Below, in pieces: positions 42,674 to 53,078 of a stretch of DNA of 64,000 nt. How positions within the stretch are numbered: position 1 is the first letter of the stretch; each line of letters begins with the position of its first letter. Location: contig NZ_JAIGNP010000002.1 of NCBI RefSeq assembly GCF_019711535.1, positions 744,001 through 808,000 of the forward strand. The letters run 5' to 3'. The position numbers and the translations under genes were made by a program. The notes below the pieces were generated by a model, which had not been told where the DNA came from, did no database searches, and saw nothing but the letters and a program-made list of their open reading frames with translations. Source of the DNA: Qipengyuania aestuarii. Its GTDB lineage: Bacteria; Pseudomonadota; Alphaproteobacteria; Sphingomonadales; Sphingomonadaceae.

Positions 42674-43067
42674 AGAGTTCCATCCGGTGATCGACGAGGC
42701 GGTATCCGAGCTTCTCCGCTATCTGTTTCTGCAGCGCTTCCAACTCAGGATCGACGAATTCTACGACCTTGCCGCTTTCCACGTCGATTAGATGATCGTG
42801 ATGGGCTTCCGGAGCGGCTTCATACCGGGCACGGCCGTCACCGAAATCGTGACGGTCGAGAATACCTGCCTCTTCGAATAGTCTGACGGTCCGGTAAACC
42901 GTGGCAATGGAGATTCCCGGATCGATCTCGCTGGCACGGGCGTGAACCATCTCCACATCCGGGTGGTCGTCGCTTTCGGACAGCACCCGAGCTATCACGC
43001 GGCGCTGTTCCGTAATGCGCAGACCCTTGTCGGCACAAAGCTGTTCGAGATCGATACGCTGATGCAA
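42645..43067 (-). CDS. Fur-family metal-responsive repressor
   Basis: 140-residue metalloregulator. Winged helix (LRITEQRRVIARVLSESDDH; ISIATVYRTVRLFEEAGIL) then a dimerisation domain with metal ligands in HHDHLIDVESGKVVEF and EKLGYRLVDHRMELYG. In alphaproteobacteria Fur-like proteins may sense iron or manganese; the cysteine pairs of zinc-structural Fur are absent, so Fur versus Mur is undecided. Overlaps plsC; mucR lies upstream beyond a terminator-like hairpin. Confidence 0.92.
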   Translation of the reverse strand: MHQRIDLEQLCADKGLRITEQRRVIARVLSESDDHPDVEMVHARASEIDPGISIATVYRTVRLFEEAGILDRHDFGDGRARYEAAPEAHHDHLIDVESGKVVEFVDPELEALQKQIAEKLGYRLVDHRMELYGVRLDRES

Positions 43068-43087
43068 GTGGTCTTCCTGAATGAATA

Positions 43088-43116
43088 ACGCCCCGCACCT
43101 TATCTGGGCGGGGCGT
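43088..43116 (-). terminator. Terminator-like hairpin between mucR and fur
   Basis: ACGCCCCGC (43088-43096) pairs with GCGGGGCGT (43108-43116), a 9-base stem. On the minus strand it is followed by TATTCAT, a weak T-run. It lies 34 bases past the mucR stop. Confidence 0.6.
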
Positions 43117-43150
43117 CTATCTCAAGCCGTACAAGGCCGCTTTATGCGGA

Positions 43151-43582
43151 CTATTTGTTGCGGCTGACCTTTTCGCCCGGCTTGCGGCCCAGGCCAATCT
43201 TCTTCGCGAGATCGCGGCGCGTGTCAGCGTAATCGGGTGCAACCATGGGATAGTCCGACGGAAGGTCCCAACGCTGACGATAATCTTCCGGCGACATATC
43301 GTGTTCGGTCGACAGGTGGCGCTTGAGCATCTTCATCTTCTTGCCGCAATCGAGGCAAATGATGTGATCCTTCTTTACCGATGCACGCACGGAAACCGCG
43401 GGATCGGGACGCTCTTCCTCATTCGTACCATTTCCGCCCAACCCGGAAAGTGCAGAATAAACATTGGAAATCAATGCAGGAACGTCATCGACGGTGACAC
43501 TATTATTCGAAACATGTGCTGCGACAATATCCGAAGTAAGGGTAATGAGCGTTTCGCTCATATCTGTTTGAAAATTGTTCAT
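43151..43582 (-). CDS. MucR/Ros-family transcriptional regulator
   Basis: 143 residues from ATG 43582, with GGAG seven bases upstream. The Ros/MucR zinc finger has CLDCGKKMKMLKRHLSTEH (Cys2His2). The downstream region MSPEDYRQRWDLPSDYPMVAPDYADTRR is the family's second conserved block. MucR proteins are H-NS-like global regulators of surface polysaccharide, motility and cell cycle in alphaproteobacteria. It has its own leader and terminator and is not tightly coupled to its neighbours. Lower GC than average is typical. Confidence 0.94.
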   Translation of the reverse strand: MNNFQTDMSETLITLTSDIVAAHVSNNSVTVDDVPALISNVYSALSGLGGNGTNEEERPDPAVSVRASVKKDHIICLDCGKKMKMLKRHLSTEHDMSPEDYRQRWDLPSDYPMVAPDYADTRRDLAKKIGLGRKPGEKVSRNK

Positions 43583-43698
43583 GTGAATACTCCAGCTGCG
43601 GCCGGAAGTATGCATCACAACATGGCAAGTCTACACAAATCTGTAATGAAGATGCAGTTTGTCGCATACGTACAACCATGAAGCACGCTTTAAGTCAA

Positions 43699-44151
43699 TT
43701 ATACTTTTCTGCCAAAGGTAAGAGCGTCTATCGTTTCACCTGTTACGGTACGATAATAGTTCGCGCGCCGTCCGATTTGTTCGAAACCTGCGGCGCGATA
43801 AACCGAGATTGCAGGGTTGTTAGCGCGCATCTCCAAGAATACCTTGCTTGCTTCGCGTTCACCCGCAACGTCTAGAAATCGTTCAAGTAATAACGACCCT
43901 ACACCCTTCTTCCGATGCTTCGGATCCACTGCGATCAGCAGTAATTCGATTTCATCGGAAGCTTGTCTGGCGAGTATGAAGCCGGCCGCTTCGCTCCCTC
44001 CATCTGTCGGCTTTGCCGCTTCGTCACAAAGCATTGCGAAAGTGGATGAGATGAGCAGTGAATCTTCAACTTGCCGCCGGGTCCAGGCTTCACGGTAGTG
44101 GGGATCGAAACTGACTTCCATGATCCGCATGAGCTGATCTAGCTCGCTCAT
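43699..44151 (-). CDS. rimI: Ribosomal protein S18-alanine N-acetyltransferase RimI
   Basis: GNAT acetyltransferase, 150 residues from ATG 44151. The acetyl-CoA motif is DPKHRKKGVGSLLLE; EASKVFLEMRANNPAISVYR and GFEQIGRRANYY are RimI-like. It overlaps the tsaB stop (ATGA), as in many bacteria, so start 44151 is preferred to the longer frame running through tsaB. Confidence 0.92.
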   Translation of the reverse strand: MSELDQLMRIMEVSFDPHYREAWTRRQVEDSLLISSTFAMLCDEAAKPTDGGSEAAGFILARQASDEIELLLIAVDPKHRKKGVGSLLLERFLDVAGEREASKVFLEMRANNPAISVYRAAGFEQIGRRANYYRTVTGETIDALTFGRKV

Positions 44152-44762
44152 TTGGCAGGCGCTTTCGCATCTGGGGAGCGCCCGTAGATTGGCGTTAGAA
44201 CTTTCGTCCGAAGGCATTCCGGGATGGCATGTGCGAAACCGGCGTCGGCCACGATTTCCATCGGCCGGACCTCGTGGGCTGCAATCCGAGCAAATTCGGA
44301 GGCCCTGTTTCCAGCGACATTTGCTGCTGCCAAGGCGATCACGGCTTCTTCCGGTGTGCGGGACATGGCCTCGCTCGCAGGCAATCCTCCAGCATCGAAT
44401 GATTGGATAAACCACTCCCCGTGCCCGCCGTTCATGCATATATCGACTGGACCTGCTATTTCCGCCTGGGCCATCGCAGCAATTAAAGACAGTGTCGGAT
44501 AACCCGACACCCTGGCATCCCAAGCGATTCCCAGAGCGCGAGCCGTTGCGAGACCAATCCGCACACCGGTGAAGCTTCCCGGTCCCAGAGATACGAGTAT
44601 CTCGTCGCACTGGCCGTGACCTTGCAACTGCGAAATCATCGGAACAAGGCGCTCTGCATGCCCGCGGCCGATCGTTTCATGGCGTCCGTCAATCACCCGG
44701 TCACCTTCAAACAAAGCAACCGAGCACGCTTCTCCGGACGTATCTATCGCAAGCATTCGCAT
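44148..44762 (-). CDS. tsaB: tRNA threonylcarbamoyladenosine biosynthesis protein TsaB
   Basis: 204-residue ASKHA-fold partner of TsaD and TsaE in t6A tRNA modification. N-terminal MLAIDTSGEACSVALFEGDRV, then GRGHAERLVPMI and LGPGSFTGVRIGLATARALG match the family. It lacks the metal site of TsaD, as expected. Coupled to rimI by a 4-base overlap. Confidence 0.95.
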   Translation of the reverse strand: MRMLAIDTSGEACSVALFEGDRVIDGRHETIGRGHAERLVPMISQLQGHGQCDEILVSLGPGSFTGVRIGLATARALGIAWDARVSGYPTLSLIAAMAQAEIAGPVDICMNGGHGEWFIQSFDAGGLPASEAMSRTPEEAVIALAAANVAGNRASEFARIAAHEVRPMEIVADAGFAHAIPECLRTKVLTPIYGRSPDAKAPAK

Positions 44763-44799
44763 GGCGAACGCCCTGCCTTACGCAAAGCCCTGCTTCAAG

Positions 44800-45408
44800 T
44801 CAGTCGATACGATTGAACTTGTCAAAATCAGGACGCGGGCTGCGCGCGAATATGCTTTCCTTGTCGCCATAGCCAATTGCGCAAACCCAATCGGCGCGAT
44901 GCCGTGGTTGGCCGGCAAAGAAATGTTCGGTAATCTTGTCGAGATCAACTCCCGACATGGGACCGCAATCGAGACCCAGCGCCCGAGCGGCGATCATCAG
45001 GTAAGCGCCCTGCAGCGCTGAATTGCGAGCCGCTCCTTCCTTGCGTCCTTCCTCATCACCTTCAAACCAGCTCTTGGCATCGGCGTGAGGAAAGAGCCAG
45101 GGAAGCTCCTCATGAAAATCGATGTCGTATCCGATGATCGCGACCACCGGAGCGGTCTTGATTTTCTCTTGGTTTCCTTCGGACGCGAATTCGGCGAGTT
45201 TGTCCCGCGATTCCTGCGATTTGCACCATACGAGCCGAACGGGTTGCATGTTCGCAGACGTAGGACCCATTTTCAGCAGCTCGTAGATTTCCTTGATCTG
45301 CTGATCGGTTACTTCCTTTTCATGCCAACCGTTATAGCTGCGGGCTTCTCGAAAAATCTGATCGAGCGCTGCGGCAGAAAGATTGTTGTCATGGAATTGC
45401 TGGGTCAT
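44800..45408 (-). CDS. Malonic semialdehyde reductase-like nitroreductase (RutE/HadB type)
   Basis: 202-residue FMN-dependent oxidoreductase. DQIFREARSYNGWHEKEVTD, KMGPTSANMQPVRLVWC and LDCGPMSGVDLDKITEHFF fit the RutE/3-hydroxypropionate dehydrogenase subgroup. No other rut pyrimidine-catabolism genes are present, so it may serve as a general aldehyde or quinone reductase. It is 27 bases after nfuA and 37 before tsaB, consistent with one operon. Confidence 0.9.
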   Translation of the reverse strand: MTQQFHDNNLSAAALDQIFREARSYNGWHEKEVTDQQIKEIYELLKMGPTSANMQPVRLVWCKSQESRDKLAEFASEGNQEKIKTAPVVAIIGYDIDFHEELPWLFPHADAKSWFEGDEEGRKEGAARNSALQGAYLMIAARALGLDCGPMSGVDLDKITEHFFAGQPRHRADWVCAIGYGDKESIFARSPRPDFDKFNRID

Positions 45409-45435
45409 ATCATCCTCGGATTTCGGTGCGTCGAT

Positions 45436-46014
45436 TTACGCTTCGCGGACTTCAACGACCTCCGGCACATAATGTTTCAAGAGGCTTTCGATTCCGTGTT
45501 TCAGCGTTGCGGATGAAGACGGACATCCCGCGCAGGCCCCTTGCATCTGGAGATAGACCACACCGTCCTTATAGCCGCGATACTGGATATCTCCGCCATC
45601 ACCGGCGACCGCAGGCCTAACGCGGCTTTCCAGCAATTCGTGGATCTGAACCACGATATCCGCATCGTCTTCGTTTTCCTCGACCAGAAGATCACTCTCA
45701 CCGGGGACGGCAATTCCGCCCGCGGTACCTGGTGCGAAAAGCGGCGCCTCAGACACGAAGTGATCGAGAAGAATAGAGAGGACCTGCGGTTTGAGATCGC
45801 TCCAATTGGCACCCGGTGCAGCAGTCACGGTCACGAAATCGCCGCCATAGAAAACATTCGTCGCTTCGCCGGTATCGAAGATGGCCTGCGCCAGAGGGCT
45901 GGCTTCGGCCGCTTCGGGGGACGCGAATTCGCGGGTTCCCTGGCCCATTACGGGGCGACCCGGCAGGAATTTGAGGCTTGATGGATTTGGCGTGGTTTCG
46001 GTTTCGATGAACAT
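45436..46014 (-). CDS. NfuA/NifU-like iron-sulfur cluster carrier
   Basis: 192 residues from ATG 46014 (MFIETETTPNPSSLKFLPG, the typical Nfu start). The N-terminal Nfu scaffold domain is followed by the NifU C-terminal domain with the cluster-binding CxxC in GACAGCPSSSATLK. It carries Fe-S clusters to target enzymes such as MiaB, encoded in this window. Divergent from the M16 peptidase over 112 bases. Confidence 0.95.
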   Translation of the reverse strand: MFIETETTPNPSSLKFLPGRPVMGQGTREFASPEAAEASPLAQAIFDTGEATNVFYGGDFVTVTAAPGANWSDLKPQVLSILLDHFVSEAPLFAPGTAGGIAVPGESDLLVEENEDDADIVVQIHELLESRVRPAVAGDGGDIQYRGYKDGVVYLQMQGACAGCPSSSATLKHGIESLLKHYVPEVVEVREA

Positions 46015-46126
46015 GATATGCGATGTAGGTGGGGGGCTGCTTATGGGCAAGGCATCCCGGTTTCCCTGGCCGAAGGTTTTCCTTCATTCACTGGCGCTTC
46101 ACCAGACGCTCCCCTATATCCTGCGC

Positions 46127-49100
46127 ATGACTGATAGTTTGCGCGCCGCACGGCGTATCGCTTTGTTCCTCCCGCTTCTGTTGCTTGCCCCGCAGACCCT
46201 GCCCGCGCAGGAAGTAGAGCCGCCTGCATCCCTGCAGCTAGAAGGCGAGACGCCCTGGATTTACGAAAACAGCGACGTTCCGCGCGATGAGGAATGGCAA
46301 TTTGGCGAGCTTGCCAACGGCCTGCGTTATGGCGTGCGGGAAAATGGCGTCCCTCCCGGCCAGGTTTCAATCCGGGTGCGGATCGACGCAGGTTCCCTGT
46401 ACGAGAGCGATAGCGAACTGGGCTATGCCCACTTGCTTGAGCATTTACTCTTCCGCGAGAGTAAATATCTCGGCGTCGCCGAAGCCATTCCAACATGGCA
46501 GCGCCTCGGCGCGACTTTTGGCAGTGACACCAACGCGGAAACCAGTCCGACGCATACTGTCTTCAAGCTCGACCTTCCGGATGTGAACGCGGCCAAGCTC
46601 GATGAAAGCATGAAGCTGCTGTCCGGCATGGTGCGCGATCCCGTACTTTCCGACGCGAACGTTCGCGCCGAGGTGCCGATCGTGCTCGCCGAGAAGCGCG
46701 AGCGCGGCGGCGTTGGTGAGCGGGTAAGCGAGCAGACCATGCAGACGCTGTTTGCTGGCCAGCGGCTGGCGGAACGTATCACCATCGGAACGGAAGACAG
46801 TCTGCAGGCCGCGACTGGCAATTCGGTCAGTGCTTTCTACGACCGCTGGTATCGCCCGCAGAACACCGTAATCTCGGTGGTCGGCGATCTTGACCCAGTG
46901 CTTTTCGCTTCGATGGTTGAGAAATACTTTGGCGACTGGTCCAAGCCCGGCGCTCCGGCCAAGGCCCCCGACTTCGGGGATCCTGTGGCGCCGGCCAGTG
47001 CAGATCCTGTCAATCCGGTTGGCGAGGCCGCAGTTATAGTCGAGCCGACTTTGCCACGAGCGTTCACCTTTGGATATTTCAGGCCTTGGCGGCAGGTCGA
47101 CGACACGATCGCTTATAATGAAGGCCGCTTGCGGGAATCGCTTGCGCTTGCGCTTATCAACCGGCGGCTGGAAGCTCGCGCGCGCGCCGGGGGAAGCTAT
47201 CTTTATGCGCAGGCTAGCGAATCCAAGATAAGCCGGTCGGCTCATGCCACGCTGGTGCAATTCGCGCCATTGACGGAAGATTGGGAGGCTGCCCTCACCG
47301 ATGTTCGGGCGGTCATCGCCGATGCTTTGGCGAACCCACCTACGCAGGAGGAGATGGACCGCGAACTGGCCGAAATGGAAGTCGGCTTTGCGAACATGGT
47401 AGAGCAGCGTTCTGTCCTCGCAGCGTCAGGTTATGCCGACGACCTCGTCAACGCGGTCGATATCCGCGAGGCGATAGCCGCGCCCGAGACCTTCCTGATG
47501 GTTTTCAATTCGATGAAGGCAAAGGCGACGCCGCAGGCACTGCTGGATGATACCCGAGAGCTGTTCAAAGGGTCGGTCATCAGGGCCACCTATGTGACTC
47601 CGGAGGCCGGGGAGGCGACCGAAGAATCCGTGAGGACAGCGCTTCGCGAAAGGGTCGATGCCGATAGTAATGCGCGGCTGGCTGCGCAGAGCATCGACTT
47701 CGCCGACCTGCCCGCGATCGGAGAGCCGGGCGAGGTTATTCTGCGTACGCCCCACGGTCTCGGCGATGTCGAGCGGATCGAGTTCGGCAACGGTGTCAAA
47801 GCCCTGCTGCTGGCGAATGACCATGAGCCGGGCCGAGTGGCAGTCAAGGTTCGGTTCGGTGCCGGTATTCGCGCCTTTGATGCGGACGATGCACCCTACA
47901 TCAGCCTAGGCGAAAGCGCGCTGGTACAGGCCGGCTTGGGCGAACTTGGGCAGGAAGAGCTCGACCGCATCAGCACCGGTCGCAAGATGGGTTTTGACTT
48001 CGATATCGGCGAGGGCACCTTTTCCTTTAGCGCCATGACCCGCCGCCAGGATCTCGCCGATCAGCTGTATCTCTTTGCCGCCAAACTGGGCATGCCGCGC
48101 TGGGATGCCAACCCCATCGCCCGTGCCAAGGCGGCTGGGCGGTTGGCCTATCAGAGCTATGAGGCGAGCCCTAGCGGTGTGCTCAACCGCGACCTTGAGT
48201 ATTACATCTACGACAAGAATCCGATCTTCCGCACCTCCACTCCCGACGCTCTCGCGGAAACCAGCGTCGAGGGTTTCCGCGAGGTATGGGAGCCAATCCT
48301 TCAGCAAGGCCCGGTAGAGATACTGATTTTCGGCGATTACGACCGTGAGGAAGCTGTCGCCGCGCTTTCCCGGACCTTCGGGGCCCTGCCGGATCGCAAG
48401 CCCATCCCGCAGAAGGTTCTGAACAGGAAGATAGAACTGGCCCCGGCCGGTGAGACTGTCGTGCGTTACCACAAGGGTGAGGCCAATCAGGCGGCGGCGG
48501 TCATCGCTTGGCCGGTGGGCGGCGGACTGGCCGAAATCCGCAAGTCACGTCAATTGTCGATCCTGACTGAGGTGTTCTCGAACCGCCTGCTTGAAGCCAT
48601 GCGCGAGAAGGCTGGGGCAAGCTATGCCCCTTCGGTGAGACTGGATTGGCCGACTGATGTCGACAGCGGTGGTTCGATCATGGGATATGCGCAGTTGCAG
48701 CCCAAGGATGTGCCGGTCTTCTTTGCTGAGGCCGATCGCATCGCGCGCGAGTTGACCCAAACGCCGCCGACGGCCGACGAGCTTGCCCGGGCGACCGAAC
48801 CGCTGCGCAATTATTACGAGCGGATTTCGAGCGGAAATTACTTCTACCTTCTCGAGCTGGAAGGATCGACGTCCGATCCGCGGCGGATGCAAGCCCTGCG
48901 CGGCATTCTGAACGATTATTCGCAGACCACGCCTGAGGCCATGCAGGCCCTTGCCACTGAATATTTTGGCGGAACATCGGGCTGGCGGATGGCGGTAATC
49001 CCCGAGGGGCAGAAACTGGCGAGCGGAACGTCACCCGGGCGGGGCGCAGTCACGGCGGTAAATCAGTCAGCCCAATCGCACTTTTGCGCTGGGCAAGTTT

Positions 49101-49195
49101 ATGCTGCTTGCGCCAAGGCTCTGGCTGGGCTTGGCTTTGCGCCTCGAATAATCATGAATTGGACTGGTAATGGCACGCGAATGGGCACCGGGTAG
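46127..49195 (+). CDS. M16-family metallopeptidase (pitrilysin/PqqL-like)
   Basis: 1022-residue exported zinc peptidase. A signal peptide ([20 protein letters not shown], then APQTLPA) follows ATG 46127; the frame upstream runs antisense through nfuA and is excluded. Inverted zinc motif HLLEH at 102-106, with downstream Glu in [11 protein letters not shown]. Two M16 N/C repeats follow; the second half lacks the HxxEH motif, as is normal. The last ~45 residues (after TSPGRGA) look like read-through of former intergenic DNA, and the gene overlaps aroG by 26 bases. Periplasmic peptide degradation is likely. Confidence 0.93.
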   Translation: MTDSLRAARRIALFLPLLLLAPQTLPAQEVEPPASLQLEGETPWIYENSDVPRDEEWQFGELANGLRYGVRENGVPPGQVSIRVRIDAGSLYESDSELGYAHLLEHLLFRESKYLGVAEAIPTWQRLGATFGSDTNAETSPTHTVFKLDLPDVNAAKLDESMKLLSGMVRDPVLSDANVRAEVPIVLAEKRERGGVGERVSEQTMQTLFAGQRLAERITIGTEDSLQAATGNSVSAFYDRWYRPQNTVISVVGDLDPVLFASMVEKYFGDWSKPGAPAKAPDFGDPVAPASADPVNPVGEAAVIVEPTLPRAFTFGYFRPWRQVDDTIAYNEGRLRESLALALINRRLEARARAGGSYLYAQASESKISRSAHATLVQFAPLTEDWEAALTDVRAVIADALANPPTQEEMDRELAEMEVGFANMVEQRSVLAASGYADDLVNAVDIREAIAAPETFLMVFNSMKAKATPQALLDDTRELFKGSVIRATYVTPEAGEATEESVRTALRERVDADSNARLAAQSIDFADLPAIGEPGEVILRTPHGLGDVERIEFGNGVKALLLANDHEPGRVAVKVRFGAGIRAFDADDAPYISLGESALVQAGLGELGQEELDRISTGRKMGFDFDIGEGTFSFSAMTRRQDLADQLYLFAAKLGMPRWDANPIARAKAAGRLAYQSYEASPSGVLNRDLEYYIYDKNPIFRTSTPDALAETSVEGFREVWEPILQQGPVEILIFGDYDREEAVAALSRTFGALPDRKPIPQKVLNRKIELAPAGETVVRYHKGEANQAAAVIAWPVGGGLAEIRKSRQLSILTEVFSNRLLEAMREKAGASYAPSVRLDWPTDVDSGGSIMGYAQLQPKDVPVFFAEADRIARELTQTPPTADELARATEPLRNYYERISSGNYFYLLELEGSTSDPRRMQALRGILNDYSQTTPEAMQALATEYFGGTSGWRMAVIPEGQKLASGTSPGRGAVTAVNQSAQSHFCAGQVYAACAKALAGLGFAPRIIMNWTGNGTRMGTG

Positions 49196-50543
49196 CTGGC
49201 AGAACTTCGAAGCGAAGCACCTGCCGCGCTATGAAAACGCCGCGGCGCTGGACGAGGCGACGAACTTGCTGTCGAGCCATCCGCCGCTGGTGTTTGCGGG
49301 GGAAGCGCGCGCGCTGAAGGCCGATCTGGCCGAAGTCGCTGAGGGTCGAGCTTTCCTGCTTCAGGGTGGCGATTGCGCGGAAAGCTTCGCCGAATTCCAC
49401 CCGAACAACATCCGCGATACGTTCCGTGTCCTGCTGCAAATGGCGGTCGTCATGACGTTTGCCAGCAAGCAGCCGGTGGTGAAGGTCGGCCGTATGGCGG
49501 GGCAGTTCGCAAAGCCGCGCAGCTCGGACACCGAAACGCAGGGCGACATGACCCTGCCGAGCTACTTCGGGGACAATGTTAACGGTATCGATTTCGATCC
49601 GGCATCGCGCACCAACGATCCTCAGCGCATGGTCCGCGCCTATTTCCAGGCATCGGCCACGCTCAATCTCCTCCGCGCCTTTGCAGGCGGCGGCTATGCG
49701 AACCTGCGCCAGGTCCATCAGTGGACGCTGGACTTCATGGGCCGTAGCCCGTGGGCCGACAAATTCTCCCATGTGGCCGACCGCATTGGCGAAGCGCTTG
49801 ATTTCATGGAAGCTTGCGGCATCGACCCGGCTACCGTGCCGCAACTGCAGGGGACCAGCTTCTACACCAGCCACGAGGCGCTCCTTTTGCCTTACGAGCA
49901 GGCGCTGACCCGGCGGGATAGTCTGACGGGTGACTGGTACGACACCAGCGCACATATGCTGTGGATCGGCGACCGCACGCGTTTCGACGGCAGCGCACAT
50001 GTCGAATTTGCGCGGGGTATCGGCAATCCGATCGGCATGAAATGCGGACCGAGCCTAGAAACCGATGCCATGCTCAAATTGTTGGATACGCTCAATCCGA
50101 CGCGCGAACCGGGGCGCATCACGCTCATCAGCCGCTTCGGCCATGACAAGGTGGAAGAAGGCTTCCCACGGCTGGTGCGGGCCGTGAAGGCGGAAGGGCA
50201 CCCTGTCGTGTGGAGCTGCGATCCAATGCATGGCAATGTCGTGAAATCGGATAGCGGTTACAAGACACGCCCGTTCGACCGGATCCTGTCGGAAGTGAAG
50301 GGCTTTTTCGCCGTGCACCGCGCGGAAGGCACTCATCCGGGCGGCATCCATGTCGAAATGACTGGCCAGGATGTCACCGAATGCGTAGGCGGGGCGGTGG
50401 CGATTACGGACGAAGCGCTTAAAGATCGCTATCACACCCATTGCGATCCCCGTCTCAATGCGGCCCAGTCGTTGGAACTCGCGTTTCTCATCGCCGAAAC
50501 TCTCAACGCCGAGCATGGCCACCAGCAGGCGAACGCCGCCTAG
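49170..50543 (+). CDS. Class II 3-deoxy-7-phosphoheptulonate synthase
   Basis: First enzyme of the shikimate pathway, condensing erythrose-4-phosphate and phosphoenolpyruvate. 457 residues matching the plant-like class II family: [14 protein letters not shown] (metal-binding Cys), [44 protein letters not shown] and [18 protein letters not shown]. Start ATG 49170 lies inside the end of the M16 gene. No tryptophan or tyrosine attenuator was seen upstream. Confidence 0.96.
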   Translation: MAREWAPGSWQNFEAKHLPRYENAAALDEATNLLSSHPPLVFAGEARALKADLAEVAEGRAFLLQGGDCAESFAEFHPNNIRDTFRVLLQMAVVMTFASKQPVVKVGRMAGQFAKPRSSDTETQGDMTLPSYFGDNVNGIDFDPASRTNDPQRMVRAYFQASATLNLLRAFAGGGYANLRQVHQWTLDFMGRSPWADKFSHVADRIGEALDFMEACGIDPATVPQLQGTSFYTSHEALLLPYEQALTRRDSLTGDWYDTSAHMLWIGDRTRFDGSAHVEFARGIGNPIGMKCGPSLETDAMLKLLDTLNPTREPGRITLISRFGHDKVEEGFPRLVRAVKAEGHPVVWSCDPMHGNVVKSDSGYKTRPFDRILSEVKGFFAVHRAEGTHPGGIHVEMTGQDVTECVGGAVAITDEALKDRYHTHCDPRLNAAQSLELAFLIAETLNAEHGHQQANAA

Positions 50544-50774
50544 TCTCATGCACTGTTGCGTTCTGCGCTGAATTCGCATCGCATCAATGATCGCTCTCTG
50601 CGCGACAGGCGCGGCGGAACCATGCGCCGGTTACCCCATTTAGACTTGAGATCGTCTTGGCCATCCGGCTGGACGGTTTCAGGTTTTTGGCTGGCGGGCC
50701 TTTAAACCTCCACTCGAATCCGCCATGCTGACACATGGTTGCCGCTGAACGGCAGCCGCAAGGGGAGAGCGGCC
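50544..50774. other. Intergenic region before egtB
   Basis: 231 bases without a supportable gene. A GGGGAGAG ribosome site precedes egtB at its right end. No hairpin or repeat of the families found elsewhere in the window. Confidence 0.5.
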
Positions 50775-52028
50775 ATGACCGCCGCGCAGGCCAGCAACAA
50801 CGTTACCGGCAGCGATCTGGCAGAGCGGTTCGCCAACATCCGCCAACTCAGCGAGGCTCTAGTCGAACCGCTTTCCGAAGCAGATGCTACCCTCCAGTCG
50901 ATGGAGGATGCCTCGCCGGCTAAATGGCATATCGCGCATGTAACGTGGTTTTGGGAAACCTTCCTGCTCCGCGATCATCTGCCCGATTACACGCTGTACG
51001 ACGAGCGCTGGCCCTTCGTCTTCAATTCCTATTACGAGGCTGAAGGCGAGAGGATCGCGCGCTTTTCCCGCGGAATGCTTTCCCAGCCAACCATGAAAGA
51101 TGTCCTTGCCTGGCGCCATCATGTCGACGAGGCCATGAAGCCCTTGCTTGAGCGCGAAGATCTGCGCCCGCTGATCGAGCTGGGCTTTGCGCATGAGCAA
51201 CAGCATCAGGAATTGCTCCTCACCGACATCAAGCATGCGCTTTTTCAGAACCCGCTGGGCCCGGCGATGTGGGAGAAGGCCGCATCCATCTCCTCTTCTT
51301 CGGCGCGAGAGGACTGGTACGCACATCCGGGGGGCATCGCCCGGGTCGGGCATCAGGCGGACGGCTTTGCCTTCGATAACGAAGGGCCGGTGCATCGTGT
51401 GCTGCTCGAACCCTTCGCTCTCGCTTCGCGGCTGGTAACAAACGGTCAATGGGCAGAATTCATTGCCGATGGTGGCTATGAGGACGCACGTTTGTGGCTG
51501 TCCGATGGTTGGGGCTGGGTGAAGGAGAATGCCATTCGCAGCCCGTCGTACTGGCAGGACGAGGCGCATTTCACGCATTCGGGCTGGCAGGACCGCGATC
51601 CCGATGCGCCGGTGACCCATATTTCCTATTATGAAGCAGATGCCTTTGCCACTTGGGCTGGACACAGGCTGCCAACGGAATTCGAATGGGAAGCGATCGC
51701 TCGGGGACAGGAAGGAGCCTCGGCTGCGCATGATCCCGAAGCCGGTAATCAGTTAGATCATGCCGCTCCGCCCTTGCCGGTCGGCTCAGCAAGTCTATTC
51801 GGCGATTGCTGGCAATTCACCCGTTCCGCCTATTTGCCTTATCCGCGCTTTGAACCAGCGCCCGGCGCCGTAGGCGAATACAACGGCAAATTCATGAGCG
51901 GACAATTCGTGCTGAAAGGCGCGAGCTGCGCCACGGCGCGTAGACATTCGCGTGCGAGCTATCGCAACTTCTTCTACCCCCACCAGCGCTGGCAATTTAC
52001 CGGGCTGAGATTGGCCAAGGATTTATGA
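50775..52028 (+). CDS. egtB: Ergothioneine biosynthesis protein EgtB
   Basis: Non-haem iron sulfoxide synthase that joins hercynine with a thiol (gamma-glutamylcysteine or cysteine) and O2. 417 residues from ATG 50775. The N-terminal DinB-like domain supplies iron ligands: a His in KWHIAHVTWFW (about 52) and HEQQHQE (His140, His144). The C-terminal FGE-sulfatase domain has HISYYEADAFATWAGHRLPTEFEWE and GGSC-like KGASCATARRHSRASYRNFF. Overlaps egtD by four bases. Confidence 0.95.
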   Translation: MTAAQASNNVTGSDLAERFANIRQLSEALVEPLSEADATLQSMEDASPAKWHIAHVTWFWETFLLRDHLPDYTLYDERWPFVFNSYYEAEGERIARFSRGMLSQPTMKDVLAWRHHVDEAMKPLLEREDLRPLIELGFAHEQQHQELLLTDIKHALFQNPLGPAMWEKAASISSSSAREDWYAHPGGIARVGHQADGFAFDNEGPVHRVLLEPFALASRLVTNGQWAEFIADGGYEDARLWLSDGWGWVKENAIRSPSYWQDEAHFTHSGWQDRDPDAPVTHISYYEADAFATWAGHRLPTEFEWEAIARGQEGASAAHDPEAGNQLDHAAPPLPVGSASLFGDCWQFTRSAYLPYPRFEPAPGAVGEYNGKFMSGQFVLKGASCATARRHSRASYRNFFYPHQRWQFTGLRLAKDL

Positions 52029-53023
52029 AAACCGAACAAGGTATTGCGCTCGTCGATCGCGACGAGAAGGGTGTGGTTCGTGCATTTCGCGACGACGTTC
52101 TGCAGGGGCTTGATCAGTACCAGAAAGCGATCCCGGCACGCTGGCTTTACGACGACGCCGGATCGCAGCTGTTCGAGGATATTACCGATCTTCCCGAATA
52201 TTATCCCACCCGCTCGGAGACCGAAATTCTCGATGCCCGCGGCAAGGAGTTCGCCGAGCTGATCGGCACGGGCCGCGCGGTGGTGGAATTCGGGTCCGGC
52301 AGCTCGGTGAAAACCCCCCTGCTGCTCCGCGCGATCAATCCGTCCGCTTATGTGCCGCTCGACATCTCAGGTGAATTCCTGCGGGAATCCGCCGCAGCTC
52401 TGGCAGAAAAATTTCCTGACGTTGACGTCTTCCCGGTGGAAGCCGATTTCATGCGCGAAGTGCAATTGCCAGATGAGGTTGCGGATCTGCCGAAGCTGGG
52501 ATTCTTCCCTGGCTCGACCATTGGCAACATGGTCCCGCGCACGGCAGTCGATCTGCTGCGTTCCATGCGGGCGACCTTGGGAGCGGAAGAGGGTGGCAGA
52601 CCCCTGCTGCTGATCGGCATGGACTTGGTAAAGGACCAGCAGGTTCTCGAAGCCGCTTATAACGATTCCCGAGGTGTGACGGGCGAATTCAATCTCAATC
52701 TCGCCCGGCGGATCAATCGCGAGCTCGATGGCACGATCCCGGTCGATGCCCTGCGCCATACAGCGCCCTGGAACGATGACTTCGCGCGGATCGAAATGCA
52801 TCTGGAAGCGCTTGAGGATTTTGATTTCGAAGTAGCCGGTAAACGCTTTTCCATGCGTAAGGGCGAAACGATCCACACGGAAAACAGCCACAAGTTCACC
52901 CGCCGCAGCGCCAATACCTTGTTGCTGGCCGGTGGCTGGACTCCGCAGGCGCGCTGGACGGATAGTGGCGACCGGTTCTCCCTGATCCTCGCCGAGGCTA
53001 CCGAAAAGCGCGACGCCCCCTGA
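52025..53023 (+). CDS. egtD: L-histidine N(alpha)-methyltransferase EgtD
   Basis: SAM-dependent enzyme that trimethylates histidine to hercynine, the EgtB substrate. 332 residues with PARWLYDDAGSQLFEDITDLPEYYPTR (the conserved N-terminal block), SAM site VVEFGSGSSVKT, and FFPGSTIGNM. Start ATG overlaps the egtB stop (ATGA). egtA and egtC are absent, so the short route or genes elsewhere are expected. Confidence 0.96.
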   Translation: MKTEQGIALVDRDEKGVVRAFRDDVLQGLDQYQKAIPARWLYDDAGSQLFEDITDLPEYYPTRSETEILDARGKEFAELIGTGRAVVEFGSGSSVKTPLLLRAINPSAYVPLDISGEFLRESAAALAEKFPDVDVFPVEADFMREVQLPDEVADLPKLGFFPGSTIGNMVPRTAVDLLRSMRATLGAEEGGRPLLLIGMDLVKDQQVLEAAYNDSRGVTGEFNLNLARRINRELDGTIPVDALRHTAPWNDDFARIEMHLEALEDFDFEVAGKRFSMRKGETIHTENSHKFTRRSANTLLLAGGWTPQARWTDSGDRFSLILAEATEKRDAP

Positions 53024-53078
53024 ACAAATTGATCGCGTTCATCGACGATACCGATCGCCCCTCCTATATGGACTGACG

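Noticed and set aside
45881..46126. Upstream extension of the M16 peptidase frame
   Set aside because: It runs antisense through nfuA; the signal peptide begins at ATG 46127.
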